Below, piece by piece: positions 31,208-41,822 of a DNA stretch of 64,000 nt. Within the stretch, counting starts at the first letter, position 1. Every line of letters starts with the position of its first letter. The stretch spans positions 1,334,501 through 1,398,500 of the forward strand of contig BROI01000001.1 of the NCBI GenBank assembly GCA_027923505.1, in the 5' to 3' direction. The position numbers and the translations under genes were made by a program. Below the pieces are notes generated by a model, which worked only from the letters and a program-made list of their open reading frames with translations, ran no database searches and was not told the origin of the DNA. This stretch comes from Mayamaea pseudoterrestris. Its lineage: Eukaryota > Bacillariophyta > Bacillariophyceae > Sellaphorales > Sellaphoraceae.

Positions 31208-32764
31208 CTAGTAGTCATACTCATCGTCGTCACCAAGATTGTTGCTGCCGTTACCAAACAAGCCAGCGACGCAGTCGCCATTGTCCTCTGCCAGCTCCGT
31301 TGTTTTGACGGCACACTCTCGATCACGTCGAGACACCACGATTACATTAGCGCTGTCAATTTCATCGTTGCTGCCAACTTCACTGATTGGCTTTTGATGT
31401 CGATAGTACCACGAAAGTTGTTCCGACTCGACAGTGTGCTGTTGCGCCACGTGTATCTTTTGCAGCGCCGCTAGCATTGCCCGCAGCTCCATTATATTCC
31501 TGGCCTTGCAAAGATTTTCTCGTACATGTGAATGCGACTGCAAGTCGTCATGCAGTATGCGATGCAAATGCATGCGAATGCACTTGAATCCACTGCCTTG
31601 GCCGCCAAGTTGTGGTGGATGTGTTTCGCACAAGTCGAGATACTCGCGCGCCAGTGACACGCGGGAGCGGCGAGGTGCTGCAACAGCATCCAAAGTGAGC
31701 GGCGCTTCAAAGAGCGCCGGATACTCCAAAATGGCTTCACTCGACATGACGGCGTCGCATTTCGTATATGCGAGACAATCAATGGCATCTTGCCGCGACG
31801 CAATGGATCCATTGGCAACAATTGGAACGTATTCACCCAACTCTTTTACGACGGTTTTGATTGCCTCCATGTCGCATGGTCCAACGTGGTGACCCTTGTG
31901 GTGCCGCGTCCGTCCGTGAATGGTAAGCATGTGGGCCTTTCCCTCATGGACCAAGCGTCGATAGAGCGCGAGGCTGGCAGGTAAATCACTCTGCGGTGCG
32001 TCGTCGTCTGTAATTGTAGCAGGATTGTCATTGACTGACTCGTCATCGTCGTCACTCTCTTCATGTGGCTCGTTGCTGACAGTCGTCGTTGCAATTACCT
32101 TTCGTTTTCTATGCCGCGGCAGCAACCGCACCTTGACTGAAACGGGAATCTGCAAACGATCCGTCAGCAGTTTGACTAGTTGCACCAAATCATCCGGCTG
32201 CTCGAGTAAAAATGCGCCATACTTTCCTCGCTTGGCAATGTTTTGCGGACACCCGCAGTTCAAGTCAATGCCGTGCACAAGTCCCGTGTCTTGCAGCATG
32301 AGGGCCGCCTGCAAGACAAACTGCGGCGCGTGACCTGATCCACACAGTTGCGCAATCAAGGGGCGATCGTAGCAGTCTGGTTGCTGTTGCTGATTTTTAC
32401 TATTGTCGCTACTTTCACTATCATTTCCTTGAATTACTGCTTCAAGTTGCTGTATTTTCCGTGGCAAGAATTTGCTTCGATAGTCGGCCGACTCGACGAG
32501 TAGCCTCGAGTGAATCATTGGCGTGACGGCAATCTGACAGCCGTACTTGCGACAAAGCAGTCGAAAGGGCAAATCGGACTGATCCACCATGGGGGCGAGC
32601 ATGAATATTGGTGGTAAAAGATTTGATTGTAGTAATGACGAAGAAGATGATGAAGAGGCTGTGCTACCGTTACATTCGTACTTTTGCACAAGTTTTCGAA
32701 GCCACTGCCGGTCAACCGGCAGAGGTTCATTACTAGTAGTAGATGTAGCCGTAATGCTGGTCAT
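31208..32764 (-). CDS. DUS1: tRNA-dihydrouridine synthase (DUS1-like), right copy
   Basis: 518 residues in a single exon. The catalytic segment LNCGCPQNIAKRG lies at about residues 168-180. FMLAPMVDQSDLPFR, HGRTRHHKGHHVGPCDMEAI and the Gly/Ser-rich FMN-binding segments are all intact. Differences from the left copy are mostly silent or lie in the acidic insert and C-terminal tail. The N-terminus is shorter because the left copy has extra Thr/Ala codons. A tract at 32307-32646 is identical to the left copy and is treated in the findings. It is divergently transcribed from the DHHC gene. Confidence 0.88.
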   Translation of the reverse strand: MTSITATSTTSNEPLPVDRQWLRKLVQKYECNGSTASSSSSSSLLQSNLLPPIFMLAPMVDQSDLPFRLLCRKYGCQIAVTPMIHSRLLVESADYRSKFLPRKIQQLEAVIQGNDSESSDNSKNQQQQPDCYDRPLIAQLCGSGHAPQFVLQAALMLQDTGLVHGIDLNCGCPQNIAKRGKYGAFLLEQPDDLVQLVKLLTDRLQIPVSVKVRLLPRHRKRKVIATTTVSNEPHEESDDDDESVNDNPATITDDDAPQSDLPASLALYRRLVHEGKAHMLTIHGRTRHHKGHHVGPCDMEAIKTVVKELGEYVPIVANGSIASRQDAIDCLAYTKCDAVMSSEAILEYPALFEAPLTLDAVAAPRRSRVSLAREYLDLCETHPPQLGGQGSGFKCIRMHLHRILHDDLQSHSHVRENLCKARNIMELRAMLAALQKIHVAQQHTVESEQLSWYYRHQKPISEVGSNDEIDSANVIVVSRRDRECAVKTTELAEDNGDCVAGLFGNGSNNLGDDDEYDY

Positions 32765-33101
32765 GCCGATTGTTTAACGTAGCCTCGTCGTCGAGTAATG
32801 TTGTTGTAGTGATGGAATTGATGAATGGCTGTCACGCTTCAAAGTGTCGCACCACCACATAATGTCACACCATCACTGAAAGAATCGTTACGGTCGGCCG
32901 GCGTGCGCGCTCGCCAATGCGAGGACGTGCCTCGACAATCGCGCATCGTCACCGTGGGTGGAGGCGACAAGCGTTATTGACCATGGTTATAGCTGCGAGC
33001 GACAAGAGTCTCGTCGAGTGAATCATACGTAGTGACGGAATATATAATTATAGACAGACTGCTGCTGCTTCTGCTGGTGCCGCTCATACTGCAATCTGCT
33101 C
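32765..33101. promoter_or_regulatory. Shared divergent promoter region, Dus/DHHC, right copy
   Basis: Counterpart of 3669-4003. It contains the conserved core from about 32815 to 32935 and a TATA-like run near 33042-33055. The role is inferred from position and conservation. Confidence 0.45.
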
Positions 33102-34603
33102 ATGTCGTCCTCCAATAGCAAGGGCCTCTCGCGAAGGTCCGCTGCATCATCGCAGGCTGCATCGGCCAGCAAAAGGTCGTCACTGAGCGACAGTCTCAGC
33201 TACAATAATAACAATCATCAAAATTCCAATACACTCTGCTGCTTGAACTGCTACAATTATCGATCCGAAGTCTTGGAGTACGACTACTCGCGAGTTACTG
33301 ACAATGCATCGTCGCAGCAACCCTTTCCGCGGATTCGCAGTCGAGGCGAGTACTACATTGACTCGTACAATGATCAGCCATGGAGCTGGACCTTTGGGAC
33401 TCATGAAAGTGTACGTTAAAATTTGACAGTGAATTGATGGAGCAAGAGTGTCGTTCTGGGTGAAGAGGCGAGGGGATTGCTGCGTTTGCAGGAGGTGCTG
33501 CCGCTGCTTCTGCATTGCGATCGCTACATTCAGCTCTTTTCGTCCATCTTTCCATATCTTTAAACTTACAAAATGATCCTCCTCTTCATCTTTTATCAGA
33601 ACGGGATCTGGTGCAACTCATCCGACCAAGCTGGCAGCATTATGAGCGCCATGGTTTGGTTGCTCATGATGTACTCGGCCATGACGGTCACCTCCCTGAC
33701 TGTCACGGAGGGCATTCCCGTTCCACTCGGCCTAATGTACAATTGTCTCGTGACCATGTCACTTGCTTGTCACGCCAAGACTTCCTTGACGGACCCCGGT
33801 TCCGTGCCGCACCAAGCCATTCCCAGTGAGCGGCAACGCATGGCAAGAGACTCGCACAGCATGTGCGGACAGTGCCAAACCTTCAAGCCACCAGGCTCGC
33901 ATCACTGCAGAATCTGCAATCGATGTATTGGACGCATGGATCATCATTGTCCGTGGATGAATAACTGCGTTGGTGTCGCCAACTTGAAACACTTTTTACT
34001 ATTCTTGAGCTACACGTGGACGTGCGCCACCTACTCGCTGGTGCTGTTTGGATGGAACTACTTTTTCTGCGCCGACGAGGACTGCACCTTTCACCCGTTG
34101 GTGGTGCACTTGGTGCGCATCATGACGCTGCTGGCGCTCGGGGCATTCTTGTTCACGAGCAGCATGCTGATGAATGTATTATATGGCGTACTGACTGGCA
34201 TTGGAACGATTGATCGGCTCAAGAAAAAGGCGACGAATACAATGAGTCAGAGTGAGGAGGAGCCGATTCAGTTGATTGATGTGAGTGTACTGTTGTAGTT
34301 GAAATGAATGATTCTATCAACCTGTTTGCGTCGTTTCACCTTGCTGACTCACCTTATTTCTCGCTTCGCACATGCCTCTTGTTAATGACGCAGATTTTTG
34401 GAATCGCACCAATATATACATGGTTTCTCCCAATTGATCCAATATTCGAAGACTTTGATCGAGTCATGGGTTACACCATGCCGCAACGATTGGATCGGGA
34501 GCGGCAGTTTTGCGAGGGACAACGGTCCATGCCGCCGGATCTTGACCACTCGCCGTCGCTGGATCACATGCCAAAGTGCGTCAATGACTTACTGCCAGTG
34601 TAG
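33102..34603 (+). CDS. DHHC-type protein S-palmitoyltransferase, right copy
   Basis: Exons 33102-33410, 33600-34280 and 34394-34603 give 399 residues; introns are 189 and 113 nt with phase 0 GT-AG junctions. The Cys-rich domain and DHHC catalytic tetrad are intact and exons 2 and 3 encode almost the same protein as the left copy. Exon 1 differs by one extra Asn codon and a few substitutions in the Ser-rich cytosolic N-terminus. Intron 1 has diverged strongly while most exon changes are silent, which indicates that both copies have been under purifying selection. Confidence 0.9.
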
Positions 34604-35600
34604 CGAGCTCGCTCTGGAAGCAATGTGGCAGCCGACGTAATTATAGGCTACAAGGCGACTTGCCGCGTCGATGCAAGTAGCAGGGTTTGCACGGATCGTA
34701 GGCCCTTGCGATATTGATTTATAGTAATACGTACTAGACATGACAAGTTATCGTCGACGTTACTACACAATTTACTGCTACCACTAGCCTTTGTACGTTG
34801 GCTACTTATCATTACTGGTGCAAGTGATGTACGTCGACAGTAGACTCGTTTTATACTCCTCGTAGGCTATTTCCACATGCATTGTACCTTGCTAAAGCAG
34901 TTGCGAGCACCTCATTACCCAGTCAGACGATTTATCGATGCATCTGATAGAGGCATACATTTCTCTGCTTGCTTGTAGTCTTTTTGCAGCAAAACATAAC
35001 TCCTCTCTGTTGCTTCTCAATCGGAGTGTAGATTTACGCTCATCAACAACCCACTGGTCGCTCTCACACGTTGTGTTATCTCGCGCGAGCCAAATGTATC
35101 AACAAGTAGGCCGTATGTCTTTGAAGCAACGGTTGACTTTAACAAATGAGCGCAAGTAGGTCCAACGATGGCAAATTTCTCGTGCAACTCGATTACCGAG
35201 CTTATAGCATATTCGAGTGCCAGAGTTTCTGCGATGCGCTCAACAGGCCACGTCAGTCGGTTGACTGCGAGTTGTGAATGAAATCATTGTGAGCGCAGTC
35301 TGTGCTTTGTTTCGTCTATGGTTTGATTGTTCGACAAGGGGATCCAACGACCGACGCGACGACGAGAGTCCGAGAGTGAGTTGAGAGTGAGCAACTCAAA
35401 AAACAAGCGCTGTCAATCTTCAAGCGGCTCTAGAGCCTAGCCGATACTAGCAGAGCCATGGCGGCATGTCAAACTGACATGTAAGACGACTTGCCAACCT
35501 CAAAGATTCAAAAGTTTATCGACGAATGTAACTATAGGATAGGAGATGGGAGATAGGAGGAGATGGGAGTAATGGCTATCCGGAAAACAGCTCTTGCATT
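34604..35600. other. Intergenic stretch, no gene seen, right copy
   Basis: Diverged counterpart of 5510-6459. No supported ORF or RNA gene. A short GATGGGAG/GATAGGAG tandem lies at about 35545-35575. Confidence 0.45.
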
Positions 35601-36008
35601 TGCAATTTGCTTTGAGCAGCCGAAAAAACTCAAATCTTGCAAATAAAGGAAGCAATGCCATGCGTATCAAACAGTTTTTAAGTCTTCACCCTTCACCGAG
35701 TGTCTGAATGTTAAAGTCGATTGGTTGTCATGGTCGATTGTCGAACGTCGAAATTCGAAATTCGAAATTGCGACCGCTGCGATATCAAAGAGTCATAAAT
35801 AGGCCCAAACTTACGATTATGACTCATCAAGACCTTTTCACTTCGCAAGGAATTATTGCCCTATGTCAGTTTGCGTTCGCAAGAAAAGCCCTTCAATGTT
35901 TCAAAGTGACTGGCCTCGTTCCATGCGCGATTCCACGATTAGCCCCTTGACGACAGCTTCGCTTACTATTCCCATCCAACCAGATCCTGCGCTGCTCAAC
36001 AACTCACC
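35601..36008 (+). promoter_or_regulatory. Conserved promoter region of the small secreted Cys protein, right copy
   Basis: Counterpart of 6460-6891. It holds the same 54-bp block (35631-35684), the TTCGAAA repeats (about 35750-35770) and ATAAATAG (35795-35802). Conservation against a diverged upstream background marks it as the likely promoter. Confidence 0.45.
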
Positions 36009-36362
36009 ATGCGCGTCCTCACCAACTCTCTTCTACTGTTACTTGCAACCACCGCATCCGCGCAATATGTTTGCAAAAAGATTGTCGAGCCAGTCGTCTT
36101 GAGCAAGGTGCAACTCACTGCTTCCTACGTGGCCAAGCCACTCGATCCACCCAACTTTGTCTGTCAAACCTCCAAGGGAGTCTGCATGAAGGACAAGGTT
36201 GTACTATGCCACATGCAGGGTGAACCGGTCACTCTATGCATTCCGGAAACGGCAGTGGAGGCTCACATGAAGCAGCACAAGGATGACTTTTGCGGATGCT
36301 GCGGACCGACGGAAAAGACCATTCCGTCGTATTGCAAGGGCAAGGCCAAGTCGGCCTTTTAA
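36009..36362 (+). CDS. Small secreted cysteine-rich protein, right copy
   Basis: 117 residues in a single exon, differing from the left copy (6892-7245) almost only within the signal peptide (MRVLTNSLLLLLATTASAQ). All Cys positions are kept, including the CGCCGP motif and the tail GKAKSAF. No recognised family. The uneven pattern, a variable leader and fixed mature region, suggests a constrained extracellular function. Confidence 0.75.
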   Translation: MRVLTNSLLLLLATTASAQYVCKKIVEPVVLSKVQLTASYVAKPLDPPNFVCQTSKGVCMKDKVVLCHMQGEPVTLCIPETAVEAHMKQHKDDFCGCCGPTEKTIPSYCKGKAKSAF

Positions 36363-36817
36363 TAGCATTGGCAACGACTATTATTTACATGTAACAAGGA
36401 ACTTTACTTAAGGAAAAAATGATTATATATGATACTTGAGGTATACTTTCGTCAGTAGCTTTTAGTTCGTAAAAGATATTTACAAGTATGCAAGTGAATG
36501 GCACTTGAACAAGAACCTGCATTGTCATCAACTATAGTAGCATCCTTGAAAGAAAACGTTACAAGAACCTTTGGAGGTTGCTGCTGCTGCTGCAAGTCGG
36601 CGAAACGTTGTCGCTGGGCTACGATTGACTCGTCCGCCTGTAGCCGCCCTTGCAATCGAAGACGATCAAGAGCATTTATAACGTATGCAAATTACAGTAT
36701 TTACAAAAACGACATGATACGAACGATAACTTTACCACCCGAGTAGTTTGCGCGTCGGTAACAGGACGAGCGCTTGCTTGACGTGCTTGAGCGGCATGTT
36801 GATATTCGTTCACACTC

Positions 36818-37759
36818 TCATCCTTCATCCTGTCCGTCGCGAGACGACAGTATTTCACAGTCGGATTGGAGCGAATCCGGCAAGTCTGCCACGTTTGCTT
36901 CTGCTTGCTGCAATGGACGCGACAGTGATTGTTGCTGTAGCAGTTGCTGATGCTGCTGCAAGCTTTGTTGCTGCAGCTGAGCCTGTTGCTGCAATTGCGC
37001 TTGCACAAGGGCGAGCGCATTGACGTCGAAATGAAAATTCTGCGGCATGAATTGACCAAAGTTGCCGGTATTGTAGGCAGCAGCGGCAAAGAGTTGCTGC
37101 TGCGGAAGGCTGCTACTCAACACATGATGCTGCTGTCCGTTAAAGTGCGACTCCATGTTCAGTGGACTATGCTGCAGCAGTAGCTGCTGCTGCTGAAGTA
37201 GTTGCTGCTGCTGCTGCTGCTCCAATTGCGCATGAGACTGGCGCGCGGAATGAGTTGCAAGCGAATTGCGCTCGTCTGATTGCTGCTGCTGCTCCGGTTG
37301 ACTCCCATTCATATCCGGCTGCACTGACTGCTGCTGTTGCGGTGAAGCCGGGCCATGACTCGAAGACGTTTCATACTGTTGTTGCTGCTGCTGCTGCAAC
37401 AATAGCCGATTCTGCTGCGTCAATACATCTACTTGCGCACGCAAAACGGCAACCTGTCGTTCCAATTCCGCCTTGTCTTGCACAAGCGCTGCATTCTGCG
37501 TCTGCAAGTCTTTCAGCAGCGCCTTGCCTCGCTGTCGCGACTTTAACGCGTGCATGCGATTGGCCTCGCGGCGGGCGGCGACGCGATCCTCCACGGATGA
37601 AAGGTCCGCGTCGGAGGAGGAACGCTTGCGATCGTTGGTGGCAATGGAGCTGGTTGTTGTGCTTTCGTCGGGCGGCTTGGGGAGAATGTCAGCGTTGATT
37701 AGTAACTCATCCTTTGCTGCGTCAGCTTTTTCGCTGGTACTACCAAGAGCTAATGACAT
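36818..37759 (-). CDS. Poly-Q bZIP transcription factor, right copy
   Basis: 313 residues from the ATG at 37759 (MSLALGSTSEKAD). There is no ATG further upstream in frame, which argues that the equivalent ATG (8674) is the true start in the left copy. The basic region and leucine zipper are identical to the left copy over about 60 residues. Gln tracts in the C-terminal two thirds differ in length and several are shorter. A TATATAA sequence lies only about 15 nt before the ATG, so either the transcript leader is very short or this run is not the TATA box. Confidence 0.85.
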   Translation of the reverse strand: MSLALGSTSEKADAAKDELLINADILPKPPDESTTTSSIATNDRKRSSSDADLSSVEDRVAARREANRMHALKSRQRGKALLKDLQTQNAALVQDKAELERQVAVLRAQVDVLTQQNRLLLQQQQQQQYETSSSHGPASPQQQQSVQPDMNGSQPEQQQQSDERNSLATHSARQSHAQLEQQQQQQLLQQQQLLLQHSPLNMESHFNGQQHHVLSSSLPQQQLFAAAAYNTGNFGQFMPQNFHFDVNALALVQAQLQQQAQLQQQSLQQHQQLLQQQSLSRPLQQAEANVADLPDSLQSDCEILSSRDGQDEG

Positions 37760-38105
37760 GCTCAATTCTTATATAAATTAGAGAGCGACTGAGTGTGTAA
37801 GAGGACGCTTGACAAGAGGGAAACTAAAAGAGTCAAAAAAGTCCATTCACGCCAAGGCAAGCAACATTCGTACTTTGACTTCTTCAGTGCAAATTGCTTT
37901 GAGCGCAGCAATAAAATTTGGTTTCTTTTAATGCTGCACTGCTCGTCGGCCTTTCTGTCGACTCGAAAGATTCGTTTCTCGCAGCGGCCAAGGTGCGAGA
38001 GCATCAGCGGTCGTGTTTCCTCATGGTGGGTTCGCAGCAACGTTGCGCAACACGCCGATGATATCAGGCTCGTCGTAGCGGTTATCATGTCGCAGTCAGT
38101 CACAG
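37760..38105. other. Intergenic stretch upstream of bZIP, right copy
   Basis: Counterpart of 8693-9019, conserved in patches. No gene is seen. Confidence 0.4.
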
Positions 38106-39490
38106 TAGCAGAACAGAACTTAAAGTCTAAATGGCCTAGTGAAGAATTGTATTGCACGTTCTATATCTTGAATCAGACCCTAACGTAACTACTAGCTATC
38201 AATTGATACCTATTTGAAGTGGGTTTATGGCAGCCAGCTACTGCAGACAAGCATGGGGCCACAAAATTTTGACAGTCCCTGTTACAGAACTTGAGGACCA
38301 GATGGCCTAGTGAGGAATGCATTGCACTTTCTACATCATGAAACAATGCCCATCAACTGCCAGCAAACAATTGATTCATCTCTAGCTGCTAAAGCGGGTT
38401 ATGGCAGCCAGCTACTATGGACAAACCTGGGGCCAGAAAATTCTGGCAGTCCCTATCACTGAACTTGGAGACTAAAGGGCCTATTGAGGAATGCATTGCA
38501 CTTACTACATCATGAAACAGTGCCTGTCAACTGCCAGCTATCAATTGATACCTCTCTGGCTGCTGGAGTGGGTAATGGCAACAAGCTACTGTGGACAAGC
38601 CTGGGGCCACAAAATTCTGGCAGTCCCTGTCGCAGAACTTGGAGACAAGATGGCCTAGTGAGAAATGCATTGCACTTTCTACATCATGAAACAATGCCTG
38701 TCAACTGCCAGCTATCATTTGTTACCTCTCTAGCTAGTGAAGTGGATTATGGCAGCCAGCTACTGTGGACAAGCCTGGGGCCTTGGAATTCTGGTGGTCC
38801 CTGTCGCAGAACTTGGAGACTAGATGGCCTAGTGAAAAATGCATTGCAGTTTCTGCATCATGAAACAATGCCTATCAACTGCCAGCTATCAATTTTTTAC
38901 CTCTCTAGCTGCTAAAGTGGGTTATGGCAGCCAGCTACTGTGGACAAGCCTGGGGCCACGAAATTCTGGCAGTCCCTGTCACAGAACTTGGAGACTAATA
39001 GACCTGATGATGAATGCATTGCACATTCTACATTATGAAACAATGCATGTCAACTGCCAGCTATCAGATGATACCTCTCTGGCCCCTGGAGTGGCTTATG
39101 GCAGCCAGCTACTGTAAACAAGCCTTGGGCCACGAAATTCTGGCAGTCCCTGTCATAGAACTTGGAGACTAGATAGCCTAGTGAGGAATGCATTGCACTG
39201 TCTACAACATGTTACAATGCCCATCAACTGCCAGCTATCAATTGATACCTCTCTGCCTGCTGGAGTGGGTTATGGCAGCCAGCTACTGTGGACAAGCCTG
39301 GGGACACAAAATTCTGGCAGTCCCTGTTGCAGAACTTGGAGACTAGATGGCCTAGTAATGACTGCATTGCACGTTTGACATCATGAAACAATGCCTGTCA
39401 ACTGCCAGCTGTCTATTGATACCTCTGTAGCTAGTGGAGTGGGTTATGGCAGCCAGCTACTGTGGCCAAGCCTGGGGCCATCAAATTCAG
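38106..39490. repeat. Tandem satellite, about 8 units of about 173 bp, right copy
   Basis: Same unit and landmarks as 9020-11011 (TGCATTGCACTT, CAACTGCCAGC, TTATGGCAGCCAGCTACTG, TTCTGGCAGTCCCTGT). There are about eight units here against about twelve in the left copy, so the array has changed in size since the duplication. Both arrays are flanked by the same unique sequences. Confidence 0.9.
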
Positions 39491-39753
39491 TCAGCTGTCA
39501 GAGAGAGGCGCAACTGGCGATGGTTGTTCCAACGGACTCGTAACTACCTCGGACATGGCACATGTTAAAATTAGAAAAAGCTCAATCTCATCCAAAGCTG
39601 CGATACATTCACTATTATAAAGTTGTGCTTTTGTAACATCCATTCTTTTAGCTATTGACAGATTGAGAGATAGATCATTTTTTCAAAACATGTATATCTA
39701 TAATAACGTTGTGCGACTACTAGCCACCGTCTCGCACATTAGGTTGAAAGTGG

Positions 39754-41173
39754 CTAATAAAACTGCCACCAGTTTGTCGTCCATTGTTGCGACAATGAGC
39801 ATTTCCATACATACATCATTTCTCCGTACTTCGGATTATGCTGGACTCCGGCACATCCGTCTTGTATTGTCACGGGATGCAGCTCAAAGCGGTCGTTCCA
39901 AGATGGACTGCCATTCTCCGCGGAATATTGCTGGCGATGATTGCTAGAGTCACAAAGGTCAACATACAGTGGTTCCTCCAAAATGTTTTCCGGAATGGTC
40001 AAGCAAAGATTCGAGTTGGTGTCTTTCACTTGAAAGACACTGTCCGACATGTAGTTGAATTTCCACTGCGTCACCATGCCATCAACGGCACAATTGGTCA
40101 TGTAGACGCGGTGACCAGCTGTGCAAGCCACACCACTCGAGTCGCAACGCATGCACCTGTTTGTAAAACGTGAAAGTGATAAGCGCTGGTCAGTGCCACC
40201 CGGGGAAACCCCAACAACTCCTATTCAAACAACATCACTCCGCTTACCATTGGCGTTCAATTTCTTCACCCTGCCACTTGTATCCATCCTCCCAAAAGAT
40301 TTTCAAGCCAAACTCATCGCCTCCACTTCTTCCATCCTGATCATTGTTGTTTTCGGGGGGAATGCTTCTCAACATGTACGGATCAATGCAGTAGTCAGTG
40401 TCCGCCGCAGTGTCGATGCCGTCGCAACCAGGCACCGACTCGCCGGCGTTGCGAAAGTAGCAGGCCAATCCGGATTCGCAGTCGCCACTATCATCGCAGT
40501 CCCCTTGGCAGATACCAAGCGGAAAGGCGGAACTTGGATTGTTGTTATTGCCAATGTACTCAATGTCAGGAGCAGAAATTGGAATGCAGTAGTCACTCTC
40601 GGTAAGTTCGTCTCCTCCACTGCAGCCAGGAACAGCCTCGCCCACATTCCGCTGGTAGCAGAACAACCCAGAGGCACAGTCGGAATCATCATCACAGTCA
40701 CCTTGGCAATTTCCAAGGGGAAAGACGTCGGCAGGACTTCCATTGTCCCCCATGATTTGCAGCCGAGGCATGGTTGTCCTCGTGCCCGAGGTAGATGATG
40801 ATGATACATCTGCAGCTGCGGCATACGCTCCCGACGATGAGTCATCGTGGCAAGTATCAGGATTGCATGCTCCACAAGCATCCGGATAAGCGTTGGCTAC
40901 CTCGCGACAAGCATTTTTGTTGGACATTGTCTGCGCCAGTGTATTTCGGTGCTTTCCACAAGTGGAGCTGCCGGCTTGTGCGTTCCATACGTCAGTGTCG
41001 CAGCTGGGGCAAGTGCAGTAGGATCGTGACTGTAAATGTCGCTGTCTGGATGCAATGTTACTCTGCGCTTGGTCGGCTGTCTTCGAATTCGACGACGAAA
41101 GAAATGCCATGGTGCAAAGGACTGCCGAGGCGATTAATAGGACGGCAACAGCAAGAGAAGTAGGCTTCTTCAT
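39754..41173 (-). CDS. Secreted two-module Cys protein with beta-trefoil-like C-terminus, right copy
   Basis: Exon 1 is 40248-41173 and exon 2 is 39754-40156 (intron 91 nt, GTAAGC...CAG), giving 442 residues. Domain order matches the left copy: signal peptide (MKKPTSLAVAVLLIASAVLC), Cys-rich region, two GDCD/FPLG modules, and a ricin-B-like domain that keeps QW near its end (TTNWWQFY). The intron lies exactly between ERQ-W and CMRC, where the neighbouring three-module paralogue has no intron. The donor has changed from GTAAGT (left copy) to GTAAGC. Confidence 0.82.
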
Positions 41174-41822
41174 CGTGGCAAATTAGTGTGCGAGTAGAAG
41201 AGTCTTGCTTGTCCTTGCCCGACCGAATGGAAGACTTGCAACAAATGAAGGGATGAGTTTGTGACAAATGAGCAAGGTGCAGCGGAAGCGACGAAAGAAA
41301 ATGTGCGACTAATTCGTGAGTGTTGTACCTCGACGCCGAAAAGCCGGGCGAGGCAAAATGTGGCCGAGCCGAGCTCTTTTATTAAGTATTCTTGTTGCCG
41401 GACCTTCCGTTGCATCGGCCGGCTCGACATGTTTTCTATCAAACCGACTTTGAACGGGTATCGCACACAAGTCGGCCAAAGATTCGAAATCTTGCCTGGC
41501 GCAACGTGAGTCGGCAGTCCAACTTGTTTATCTTCAAGTAGTTGAACACAACCTTTTTACTTAAGAAGCTCGCCGAAGCTGCGTAGACCCATTAGCGCGG
41601 CGAGAAGGTGACAGATGTAATGGCTTTCTCCGCGAGAGATAGCTCAACGGATGCACAGGCACTCGCTGTGGCCTGGCCGCAGCCACAGTGGCCATGATTT
41701 GACCGGCAAGAGACATCGATAAAACGTTGCTAAGATCATTTTATAATGCTAGGTTGGTAGTACAGCAGTAACATTACTAAAGATTATTTAGAAAGGCATA
41801 CGACATACCGACACGCGTAACA
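41174..41822. other. Spacer between the two Cys-module genes, right copy
   Basis: It carries the 5' region of the two-module gene and the 3' region of the three-module gene. The hairpin-capable element (41666-41672 with 41682-41688) matches that of the left copy. No gene is seen. Confidence 0.45.
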